From positions 62,001 through 126,000 of the forward strand of contig NW_026251431.1 of assembly GCF_025118155.1 (NCBI RefSeq): DNA of 64,000 nt. Reading direction: 5' to 3'. The notes below the pieces were generated by a model. The model saw only the letters and a program-made list of their open reading frames with translations. It did no database searches and had not been told where the DNA came from. A program made the translations under genes and the position numbers. Below, one piece after another: positions 25,260-35,623 of this stretch. Numbering within the stretch: position 1 is the first letter of the stretch; each line of letters starts with the position of its first letter. The DNA is from Cokeromyces recurvatus (lineage: Eukaryota; Mucoromycota; Mucoromycetes; Mucorales; Mucoraceae).

Positions 25260-27752
25260 AGATGAGAAGCTTCCTGAAAAAGCGCTTTCACTGTACCCGG
25301 TAGTTCTCTTTCAACTGATACTAAAGATTTTTGCAATGACTCTACAGCTGCTAAACTTTTATGATTTTTACAATTTTTCTGAAGCTATTTATAATATATT
25401 ATTATCAAGTAATTCAAATACTCTATATATATTTCTCTTACATTATTTAGTAAAGGTAGAATAGTTTCTAGAAATGCTGTATCGTATTGTCTACTTGATA
25501 CTACTGTATTAACGCTTCTTGTTGAAGGTGATTTATTAGGTAATGGTGGAAGTGGATTATTATTACCCATTGATTGAATCATACTGTTTCGTTTGCTAGA
25601 GGATCTTAAATAATGCTCTGTTTCTGATGTTGCACGTACTGTATTTTGATTGAAATCTTCATATTCACTTGCTGAACTATATCTAAGTCCTGTGTTTTGC
25701 ATCATTGTCTAATAAAAAGGAGTCAAATTAATTAAAACCAATGTTATATATCTGTATTTATCCTAATTTCTTACAGTTACTTCATTAACTCTATATTGTT
25801 GATTAAGCTGTGTTCTACTAGAAACATTTGGAAGTAATGATTGCTGTTGTTGCTGTTGTAGCTGTGGTACTGATGGTATATGATTCTTTGAATATTGATT
25901 TGATATATTATTGTAAATGATGGGCTTAGTTACTTGTGGTAAAGGAGCTTGCTTAACAGTACCAAAATCCCATGAATCATCATCATTCGTATCAACCCTA
26001 TATGAAAGATACATATAAAAATAAAAAGTTAACTAAATATATATACATATAATTCTCTCTTTATATACATATAGTGAATAAATACTTACGCTGGTTCTTC
26101 ATCTGAAGATTCTATTTCACGTCCATTTGCACTAATCCAACGTTCATGACCTTCAATTAATTCTGTCAAATAAGCCACTTTTTTACTATTCCTAATAAAT
26201 TTATGCTTTAAAAGTTCCTTCGCCGTAGGTCTCTATAATATATACATATATATATATATAAGTATATGAGCTCTATTTAATATATATATATATATATCTT
26301 ACATCAGAAGGCCGAGTTTGTAAACATAAACTAACAAAATCACGGAAGGCTTTACTATGAGGAGGACCTAAAGTAGGTGGGTCATTTTTGGGTATATGAA
26401 ATAAAACCTTCATAGGATGCATCTTTGCATAAGGTGGCTCTCCATTTGCAAGCTCTATAGCTGTAATTCCAAGTGACCAAATATCTGCTTTATAATCGTA
26501 GCCTGATTGTTTAATTACTTCTGGTGCCATCCAAAAGGGCGTACCAACAAATGTATTTTTTTTTGTTAAAGTTGCAGTAATCTTTATTAATTGATTTAAT
26601 TTAGATAAATTGTTATTGCATTACTATATTTGGCTATTCACTTACTTGTCCTGATACACCAAAATCGGCTAATTTAACTATAATAATAAAATTACGTTAT
26701 ATATACACCTATCTACTTATCTATCAATATGTTATATAACTAACCTTCACCATTTGAACTTAATAAAATATTAGCAGCTATATAATGAAATTTAACATAT
26801 TATATACATGCATATACATATGTACTGAAATATTTCCTGGTTACCTTTAATATCTAATAAATACATTTTTTTTTAAAAAAAAAGAAGCTTAATAAATATG
26901 ACTTGAGCCCTTTTCATTTCCCTTTCATTATTATTATTTAGTCACCTCTATGTAATTTCCCTTCATTGTGAAGATAATCTAATCCCTTTAATAGTTCTTT
27001 CAAAATAATGGCAATATATTCTTCTCTAATTGTTCCCATTTTCATCTATTTATTCATTATATTAAGACATTATTATTCATTGTATTTTTTCCTTTTTTTT
27101 TTTTACTTACTAAATCACTACATGATCCTCCTGAACAATATTCCATAATAATCCATAATCCAGTACCTTTTAGATATGATCCATGATATCTTTTATTTTA
27201 ACAAGAATTGTATATAATGGAGAGAAAATATTAGTTTTTTTTTTATACTAATCTAGTTTTATTGACTTACTTTGTTACATAAGGTGAATCTAGTTGAGAT
27301 AGAATAGCTATTTCTTGTTGAATATCATCAATTTCATCTTCTGCACTTTCAAGGTCAATAATTTTGATAGCAACAGGTTTGTTTGTACGTCTTTCGAGTC
27401 TATTTTATTTTTTTTATTTTTTATTTTTTTAAAAAAAAAACGCGTTTAAAAGCCTTATTTTTTTTTTAATAATGAATAGACACTTTACCCTTTAAATACT
27501 TCACCAAAAGATCCTTTACCTAAAAATAAATAAATAAATATTTTTGTTTGAATTTGCATTGTTTTTTTTTCCTCCTCAAGTCTTTATCACATTTGCTTAC
27601 CTATACGTTCTTGCTTGATATAATAAAGTTCAGGATCTGCTGAATGACTACTAGATGAATTCTAAAAAAAAAAAGTATTAATTTCCTTTCCCTTTCCTTT
27701 TTTTTTTCTTCTATTGCTTTCTCAATTGAAACAAATAGATTATCAATACCAT
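25253..27752 (-). CDS. STE20-family (GCK/MST3-SPS1-like) serine/threonine kinase
   Basis: Cytosolic signalling kinase of about 506 aa in 14 exons: 27750-27752, 27601-27661, 27489-27519, 27271-27399, 27111-27189, 26946-27045, 26845-26853, 26745-26777, 26646-26677, 26303-26581, 26090-26232, 25775-25997, 25442-25708 and 25253-25384. Phases agree at every junction. The kinase domain is N-terminal: glycine loop [18 protein letters not shown] lysine, HRD motif LHRDIKAANILL, DFG in LADFGVSGQ, activation loop [13 protein letters not shown] typical of GCKs, and [20 protein letters not shown] short acidic, Gln-rich and Ser/Asn-rich regulatory tail follows. The N-terminal placement of the kinase domain resembles MST3/YSK1, fungal Sps1 and Kic1; the exact orthologue is not determined. 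Remarkable for a start codon alone in the first exon and a 9-nt exon encoding part of HRDIK. Confidence 0.9.
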
Positions 27753-27848
27753 CTTTATAAATCGAGATTAATAAATTAAAAAAAAAAAACGAAAACGAAA
27801 ATAAAACAAAAGAAACTTTAAAAATAGTATTATGAATAAAGGAGAAAG

Positions 27849-27881
<33 letters not shown>

Positions 27882-28075
27882 GGAAGAGAGAGAAAGCAAC
27901 AACAGCTCCATATAATAGGAGGTAAATATGACCGGAGATTTAAATATTTGTTGTTGTTTTTTTTTTCAACAACAACCAAATTTGGATGTTCGTAAACAGT
28001 TTTCCTCAAAAAGTCAGAAAAAAATGAACTAGTATTAAAATTCAGGAACAAAAATCATATTTATTTTATCTCATT
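27753..28075. other. Spacer between kinase start and DDI1 stop
   Basis: Holds the kinase 5' UTR and promoter and the DDI1 3' end. It contains a poly-A run of about 28 nt at 27850-27877. No gene was seen. Confidence 0.5.
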
Positions 28076-29858
28076 TTAAAATAATAAACTGGCTGCTAAA
28101 TCTGGGTTACCACCAGCCATTTCTAAAGCGTTTAAAGCTTCCTACATGTGATTTATCAAGATTAGATTAGTGTCATTATTTTAATACTTTTGAACCTTAC
28201 TTGACGACTGACACCCATATCTGTTAAAAGCTTAATATCTTTCTCTGGGTAAATACCTATTACATAATAAAATATAAGTATATATATACATATATAATTT
28301 CTATGTAGTCTTACTACTTACTTGTTGTATTCTGATTATTTGAAGATTCTAAAGAAGAGTTTGGTACAGAAGGAGTTGACATTTTAGGTACAACTGTTCT
28401 ACCTTCCGTAGTAGTTTCATCTTCATCACTTCCATGAATCTAATACACACATACATATGCATATACACATACACATACACACACACATATATATATATAT
28501 ATAATATATTATAACAATAATATTAAAATAAATCTTTTTTTTCAACTTACTTCAATTCTACGTTGCTTTTCAGGAAGTTCATGTTCAGCCAAAAAAGGGA
28601 TCTCACAATCATCAAAGGTCAAGGCATTTTTACGAAGATCAATGCATGCTCGATGCTTTTTTAACATGTCAAGTCCAAACAAAAGTTCAGATCCTTTACC
28701 TTCAACAACAATAAATGAACATGTCAAAAATAAGTTTTGTGATAATCTCATTTGTGCACTATGAATACGTCCCAAAATCTTGGCTGTACCAACACCCTTT
28801 GCAACACCACTAAAGCGTGTATCTACAAGTCGCATCAGACCACATGCTTCTGCTGTTTCTGGGCTGACTATAAGTAATACATTATTAGTTATTTACAAAA
28901 GAATATACATATATCTGTATATATATTCTTGTAGGAGGAGATAACTTACTCACTGTACTTTGAGCTCCAGAATCAACAAGTGCAACTAATTTTTTATTAT
29001 TGATTTCAACATTGATATATAATCGAGTAACCCTCGCAAATGATTCAGGATTATATTCCATGGCTGCTTCTAAATTAGCAGCAATATTCTCTTGTCTAAT
29101 AGCGTCTTCAATACATTTCTGCGCTTCAATATCGAATGGATCGTTGTTTAATGCCGCCTATCAAACAAACATATAAATAAATAAATAAAAAAGAATAGAT
29201 TTGTAATTTTATCTTTACAAGTCTTGCTTTTTGCATTTCAGCAGCTCGCCTAGTTTGTTCAATTTGTTGAACCATTGTCGAAAACTTTACAGGATCATGT
29301 TGTGCAGCATATGCTAATTCTGGATTTGTCTATTTATTTTTTTCAACTAAATAAGATATACATACATACATACATATACATATATATATATTCAAAATTA
29401 TGTTATTACACTTTCTAATTGTTGAAGAAGACGTGAATCCCTCAAGACATGTTGTCGCATCATGTCAAAATCAGGATGACTAATACATGTTTACAATGTT
29501 AGTATTTAATTATTAAACCAAGACATATTTGTATTTGTAATTATACCTCGAAGATCCCTGTTGTGGTTGTTGCATCATGTGTATAATCTCATTTTGTCCG
29601 ACTTGATATTCTTCCAGTGTCTTTTTTAACTCATTTAATTCATTTCCGTTATAGAAAAGACGTTGTGCACTTGGAGGAATACCCGACTTTATCATATTTT
29701 AAGTCAGTATATATATAAATATATACATGTGTATCTTAATTATTATTTTGTTATTTTACCTCTACTTCTAGAAGAGCTTTCAAGTCCTCAATGGCCATTT
29801 GGTTGTCAATTTCTAAATTGTAAATCTCTTCACCATCTGTTGTTACAGTAATAAGCAT
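28076..29858 (-). CDS. DDI1: Ddi1-type ubiquitin receptor with retropepsin domain
   Basis: Shuttle protein that brings ubiquitylated clients to the proteasome and has an aspartic-protease fold. Nine exons: 29760-29858, 29547-29686, 29410-29479, 29219-29329, 28950-29157, 28551-28867, 28322-28439, 28201-28256 and 28076-28141. They join in phase to 394 aa. Domains in order: an N-terminal ubiquitin-like domain (residues about 1-75, starting [17 protein letters not shown]), a helical linker with [17 protein letters not shown], a retropepsin core with the active-site box [10 protein letters not shown] at about residue 215 and the second half [17 protein letters not shown], and a C-terminal UBA ([20 protein letters not shown]). 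All key residues including the DSG aspartate are present. It is divergent from UTP5 with 333 nt between start codons. Confidence 0.95.
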
Positions 29859-30191
29859 TTCTTCTTTAATTTATTTTTTTTTATATATTTATAATAAAGA
29901 AAAAAAAGAAAATTACAGAAAAAACAAGTATCATATATTTTTTTATATACGCGCTGCTAGTAGTATGATAAAAAATGATAATGATTGGATATTCACGTTT
30001 ACATGAAGTTGGGCTTAAATTTTACGTTTCGTTAGTGCTGTTGCCATTTATTTATTTTTTTTTTTTGCTTGAATACAAAAACAGTCTTATTGTGACTTGG
30101 GTTCTCTTTCTGTTTTTTATTTTATTTTTTTTTTTTAGTATTTTTTATTTATTTTTTTTTTTTTTTAAATAATCTTCAAAGTAAATACACA
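29859..30191. promoter_or_regulatory. Divergent DDI1/UTP5 promoter region
   Basis: 333 nt lie between two divergent start codons and must hold both promoters. Dominated by long T and A tracts, as is common in nucleosome-poor fungal promoters. No specific factor site was recognised. Confidence 0.5.
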
Positions 30192-32410
30192 ATGGGTAAT
30201 AAAACACCTTTCCCAAAAAACCCTGAAACATCTACAGTAGAGACATCAGCAAACCCTTCAGAAATTGCGGGCATCGCACTATCTGCATTTGATAATAGTA
30301 CAACTGCCGATTACTTTGCTTTGATTACACATGCCATCGATCGTCATCGTCTTCGTATCTTCAATGTGCGATCAGGTACCGTCAGTAATGATTATTCATC
30401 ACAGGAGCGTGTTACCTGTTTATGTTGGGGATATATGAAAGATAATGGGGATTTACAAGTAAGGGACATCTTTAGTTGACTTTAAAAAAGTTTCCTCCTG
30501 ATCACTAATTATATATATGTATATGTATAGGCTAATACTGTACAAGCTTTCAAAAAGAAAAAAAGTGGCATTAGTTCTCTTTCAAGAGTGATCGCGTTAG
30601 GTATGCAAACAGGTTCTATTGCTCTCTATTCTCTTGCTCACGGTACAATCGTAAAGCGATTAACTGGATCTCATACAACTCCAATTTCTGATTTTGTAAT
30701 GAACAAAGATGGTTCTCGAGGTTATTCAGTAGCTGAGGATAATTTAATTATTGAATGGGATATTGAGGAAGGAAAAGAGCGATTGTAAGTGACTAGAAAA
30801 AAAAAGGAGAAGTAGAAGAGGGAGAGAAAGGGGATGAAGGGAGGGAGCGAAGGAAAAGGAAGAATAAAACGTATCAGAAAATATAAAACTCATTTTTATA
30901 TTTATATTTTTTTTTTTGTTATTAGTAAATGGAAAGCAGATGCAAAGAATGTACGTAAATTAAAACTAAGTCATGATGAAAAGAAATTAGCAACAGCAGG
31001 ACATACAATCACATTATGGAATTTGGAAACATATACAGTTTTCAAGAAGTTTACAGGACATGCTAGTACAATTCGTGAATTATCGTTTTCTCATCAAGAT
31101 GATGTTTTAGTGTCAAGTGCAGAAGATGATCGTTATATTAACGTTTGGGATGCTCAGGCTATTAATACTAATAATCTTCCTGCCTTAACTTTGGAAACTA
31201 ATGTGCTTCATATTGATTTTTCAACTACAGAGCCCTCTGTTTTGGCTGTAACAGAAGATGGTTTAGTGGGTATCTGGGAAAACGCTACATCAACACAACA
31301 AGCCTTAACAGGAAAACGTAAAATGATGCGAATGACTAAAGAAGCAGATGCAAATATGAAGATCATCTCTACTACAGATGGTAGTCTTATTCCGATCTTA
31401 GCTGCCAAGTTTGTGACTGATAACTCGGGTAAATCGATTATGATTGCTCGTGGATCTAGTGTGAAGCCTACATTTGAAGTAGTCAAGTATGTGGGAGAGG
31501 ATAATGCAATTTTATCAGAAATTACACTTAATAGACAACCCATTACCAACTACTTGATTGATTCCGATGCTTCCATTGCTGCCAATAACTTGCGAACAAC
31601 ACGTAAGGCATATGATGAATCAACCGTCACCGTTGTAGGTAACACTGATTTTTCCATGAGGGCACCTACACTTGATATCCAAACTGATAATGCAGAACCT
31701 TCAATTGAACAAAGACTTCAAGAACTAGATGTCATTGACACTCCAAAGCCAAAGAAGACTAATAAAAAGAAGGCTATTGAAGCACCCTCCGCTAGTTCCT
31801 TACAAACTGTCTTGGTTCAAGCTTTACATTCAAACGATTCTAGTCTCCTTGAAGCCTGTTTACAACACTCAAAGCCAGAGACAATCCAAAACACCATTCG
31901 CCGTTTACCCACGCAATACTTGATTCCTTTATTGTTAGAATTAATGACTCGATTCCAAGAAAAGCCTGGTCGAGCACCTGTGTTACTTGTGTGGATTAAA
32001 GCCATTTTGACAATTCATACAGCTTATTTAATGACGGTCCCTGACTTGGTTGGCAAACTAGCAGGCTTTTACCAGGCGTTAGATACACGTTTAGCAGTTT
32101 TCCCTAAATTATTAGCGTTGGAAGGACGTTTGGATATTGTTCAAGGACAAGTGAATACAAAGGCCTATTCGAATGTAGATGATAAACAAGTACAACGTGC
32201 TCAAATGGCCGAAAATATTTATGTTGAGTTAGATTCAGATGAAGAAGCAGAAGCTGCTGAAGATGAAGAGCTATCCATGGATGAAGCTATAAGTGATAAT
32301 GATGAAGAAATGGTAAATTTAAATTTGTTTTATTTTATTATAAAAAAGTGTAAATAACATGTGTGTGTGTGTGTTTTTATTTTAAGGATCAAGATGTATT
32401 AGAATATAGT

Positions 32411-32451
<41 letters not shown>

Positions 32452-32488
32452 GGAAGAAGAGGAAGAGGAAGAAAGTGATGAAGAATAA
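30192..32488 (+). CDS. UTP5: U3 snoRNP-associated WD40 protein Utp5/WDR43
   Basis: Nucleolar t-UTP/UtpA component of the small-subunit processome, needed for pre-rRNA transcription and 18S processing. Exons 30192-30458, 30531-30784, 30926-32312 and 32387-32488 join in phase to 669 aa. The N-terminal half is a WD40 propeller, with repeats such as SGSIALYSLAHG-like, DNLIIEWDIEEG, HTITLWNLETY and DRYINVWDAQ. The C-terminal Utp12 domain starts around SLQTVLVQALHSNDSSLLE and includes PLLLELMTRFQEKP. The protein ends in a Glu/Asp-rich tail encoded partly by GAAGAA repeats in exon 4, usual for nucleolar proteins. The start ATG directly precedes a polar N-terminus. Intron 2 is purine-rich in its first half but has GTAAGT and ATTAG. 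Confidence 0.92.
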
Positions 32489-32572
32489 AGAGAAAATGTA
32501 TTATAATATTAATAGAAAATAAAATAAAGCAAAGTTTATATTTATATAGAGTTCTCTCTCTCTCTCTCTTTT

Positions 32573-33107
32573 AATTAATAGTAATAGATATAAAAATTAG
32601 TCTTCTCTGATACTTACTGTCTATATATTCCCGTTAAGCTATTTCCAACTGTATGATAAATAAGAAGTATTATTTCCTAGAATATCTATCTGTTCAATCA
32701 TATTGATCTTTCCTGTTAATAAATAAAAAGTTATTAAGAATATATATATACACACACACATATATGTATATATTTGAAATAAGTCAAGTAGACGATAGTT
32801 TTGTCCCAAGAAATGACCAATATTGACCAAGCAGCTGACATGACCAATGAAAGAATTTATTAAGGTACTATATACATCTGAACGTTGTTTGTATAAACGC
32901 TTCAAATTAGTCTAAAAGCATCTTGGCGAAAAAAAAAAAACCACCGGAACTTAGTGGATTATGAATTTACAGTATTACTAAATAAAATGTCTATGCCGTT
33001 TCATAATAATATGCTTTGTTTTATTATTAGTGTCACAACATGCACATATCATTATTATTCATGGTTCTTAAATAATCTCCTCTCTGTTAATATTATTACT
33101 TTTTTTT
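32573..33107. repeat. Duplicated block D, copy 1
   Basis: About 530 nt nearly identical to 56769-57288, both in the same orientation, beginning around the shared TCTTCTCTGATACTTACTGT and ending at the T tract near 33107. Differences are scattered substitutions and microsatellite length. Copy 2 lies immediately upstream of the PLD gene. Copy 1 lies downstream of UTP5. Confidence 0.85.
32774..32911 (-). pseudogene. Exon-like conserved coding segment in block D
   Basis: Minus-strand frame starting after a TTTTAG acceptor reads TNLKRLYKQRSDVYST and on through FIGHVSCLVNIGHFLGQNY for about 45 residues. In copy 2 three base differences within this frame (32808, 32826 and 32849 area) are all synonymous, which suggests that the frame once coded. 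A second short piece (KINMIEQIDILGNN, about 32639-32715) may be a following exon. The protein family is not recognised, and the neighbouring exons could not be joined in phase. Confidence 0.4.
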
Positions 33108-33271
33108 TTCTTTAAGTCGCCCCTCATTCTTTCTTGCTCAGTTGGTTGAGCCTGTTGGTACTTTCGTAATGTCGTAAGAGTTTCTAAATGGAAAGGATCA
33201 GCTTCCTCAATCCATTCCATAGCATCATTGCCTTGTTCGTCGAAAATCTTTCCTTGTCCATTTTCGTAAAA
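33099..33271 (-). pseudogene. Gene fragment of unknown family
   Basis: Minus-strand open frame with clear protein-like composition: GQGKIFDEQGNDAMEWIEEA, then DPFHLETLTTLRKYQQAQ and a lysine-rich end. It begins abruptly at a poly-T tract without an acceptor or obvious start, and ends at a GTAATA donor-like site at the block D border. It is absent from copy 2 of block D. Probably a broken gene, possibly the same gene as the exon at 32774-32911. Confidence 0.4.
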
Positions 33272-33391
33272 AAAAAAAAGTGTGTGCTCATATTATTAGC
33301 TTTGGGTTGATAGTAAGAAAAAAAGGTTACCGCAGTTTAATTTCGCAAAAAAACTGCAAATTGATTTCACAGAAAAGCGCACTGTAAGTTT

Positions 33392-33443
33392 AGTAAACGT
33401 AATAAGCGTAATACCCGTAATGAGCGTAATAAGCGTAATAAGT
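33392..33443. repeat. Small ATTACGNNN (CGTAATNNN) 9-bp repeat tract
   Basis: Five or so 9-nt units with core CGTAAT and variable triplets (AAG, ACC, GAG, AAG). Same core as the large satellite at 43707-49170, but on the opposite strand and at a separate place. Confidence 0.7.
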
Positions 33444-34116
33444 ATATTTAATATAAGTGCAGAGATACAACAATACTATGAATCGGAGCCTGTATATGAC
33501 AATTGTTCAACTCTTATGCTTTGTATTATGCAATTGTGTCAGACAGTTGCTGTTGATAATTGCTTAAGTTGGATACGACATTCTGAACACTACTCGCACC
33601 TTTTTGTTAATAACGAGTTGGATCACAAAGAGAAAAAAAAAAGGTATCGTCTCTTTCAAATTCATATTTGTCTTTTGATAAAAGTCTCATAATAATTTTT
33701 ACTGTGTCTAATTTGAAAGCCTGCAATAGTCTCTACTAAAAAATGTTTTCGTCCCAATAAGATTTTCATATCGGCTCTAATTTATTTACAATATGTCTCT
33801 AAAAAAATTTGCAACCGTCTCGTTTTAGGTTAAAACCTGTAGCGTATATAACTCAGGAGATACTAGATTAAAGAAAAACTGTATAAATCCGAACATTATA
33901 CCTATTGATCCGTAAGATTCCCAAGAACTTACCAAATTGATTATGCCCCCAAGGAAATGAATACATTTTTAAATCATAGCATCTTATCGAATCAATTGAA
34001 ATATGATTGATTCTGGTGGAGGATAATGTTGTAAACACATAACTCTGAGTTACATAACATTCAAATAAACAACCATTCAACGGGAAAACACAATAAATGT
34101 GATACAAAGTTAAAGA

Positions 34117-34565
34117 TGTTAGTAATTAGTTATTAAGTGAACATAACATATGCCCACAGAATCAATTATGTATTAACTGAAAATAATACAATACAATAGC
34201 AAATATTATACTGTTAGCAGTACCATCATGTAAACTTCATCGTTATTTAAAATGGATTATTCGGCTCAAGTAACACTAGCCAATAAAGCTTGATCTGCTG
34301 TCAAAGTACAATGACAGTCATATACTTTTATCCTCAATGATTAAGTTGGGGCACACACCATCTAATCATATCCTGCTCTACACCAAGCAATTACTAATTG
34401 TACACACTATCTAACTCCAATTCATATAAATAGGTTTAGTTTTATTTGATCTTTTGTTCTTTACTTATATTTTAGTTTTTAACGATAATAAACTTTACAA
34501 ACCCCAAGGGATTCTCACTTGCTTCTTTTGTCCCTTCGCATTGTTTATTATTACCATTCACAACA
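34117..34565 (+). repeat. Possible solo LTR, second family
   Basis: Starts TGTTAGTAATTAG and ends TTCACAACA. Inside are a TATAAATAGG box at about 34424 and AATAAA at about 34487, in the spacing of an LTR promoter and poly-A site. No matching 5-bp target duplication and no second copy were seen, so this is tentative. Confidence 0.3.
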
Positions 34566-34812
34566 GATAGCCAATAAAAACTTTTCATTATTAATATATA
34601 TGTATAGATACATATTCATTTGGTATGTAGAATAGTTATATTGCTGTTATATACAAATTCTGGGTTTAATAAAAGAATGCATAGTTAAAGATCATAGTGA
34701 CAGGTATAGATTATATGTCAAAGCATATTTGGTAGTTAGAATATAGTAACAAGTTCAAACTGCGACAATTTTAATAAAAGGATTAAAGGAGACTCATTTC
34801 ACTTAACCACTT

Positions 34813-35393
34813 TGTGATGGAACTTGATATTTTAAAGAAAAAGAGAAAGAAAAAGATAAAGAAAAAGAAGAGAGAAAGAGAACAAAAGGTAGTATGGTTT
34901 GAGACTGTGTTTCATTCAATAAAGAAAAGTAAAATAAAAAAATAAGAATTGAAGGTTAAAGATCATTCTGTGTCTACACAACTGCTTGTATTTATTTAAT
35001 GAATCCTGAATTAAAGAAATGAAAAAGATAAGTCATGAAACAGTGTCAGTATTCAGATATACATCTTGTTGATTCAAGAGACTGATTTCTATGGATTATC
35101 TATTGTTTGATCTGAGTGTATGTTCCTGATATTTTTTATAGTTTTATTTTATTGGATCAAAGACGACCTGAATCCTTTGTCGAGGTTATAAAAATAAATA
35201 TTTTAGAAATGATACGATGTCTTATTTAGTTGATACATCTAGACGATTGGATGTCAATAAGAAGTTTTATATTATTTACAAGATGTTATATACAGAGTTT
35301 TATTTCATATTCAGGCTTACATTTTATCCTGTATTATGTAATTCATCTACTACAATATTACTTATGACTATATCCAGAGCTTGTTCTATAACA
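34813..35393 (+). repeat. LTR family L, copy 1
   Basis: Begins TGTGATGGAACTTG and ends TTGTTCTATAACA. Homologous over its length to 38368-38917 and 43749-44368. It contains the shared GAATCCTGAATTAAAGAAAT segment, a TATAAAAATAAATA stretch and ATCTAGACGATTGGATGTC. The flanking 5-mers (CACTT, ACTAT) do not match, so it may be a recombinant junction. It abuts a transposase fragment. Confidence 0.7.
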
Positions 35394-35623
35394 ACTATAA
35401 GTGCGTGTATCTTCCTCCATATTCGCCAGAGCTTAACCCCATCAAGCAATTTTGGACGTTAATTAAACGTAAAGTTAGACGTGAAAAGCTTAAAGATACC
35501 GAAACCCTGCAAGAAAGAAGAATTGTTGGTGCTGCGAATGAAGTTCCTATTCAACATTTTGAAAATATAATTCAACATTCAAAGAACCAGTTTGATAACT
35601 GTTTGAATCATATTCCAATTTAA
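35394..35623 (+). pseudogene. Tc1/mariner-like transposase C-terminal fragment
   Basis: The frame reads VYLPPYSPELNPIKQFWTLI and continues about 50 residues to a stop at 35621-35623. It matches the last catalytic region of DDE transposases. In the related ORF at 55042-55980 the motif is PPYSPELNAIENFWALVKRK. Here the catalytic Glu of the NPIE box is Lys and the rest of the enzyme is gone, cut off at the LTR copy 1 border. Confidence 0.75.

Noticed and set aside
28441..28510. CA/TA microsatellites, also near 29365, 32750, 58075 and 59080
   Set aside because: Simple repeats within introns or spacers, with no further structure.
33868..34107. 79-codon minus-strand ORF
   Set aside because: No coding pattern, no splice partners and no family resemblance.
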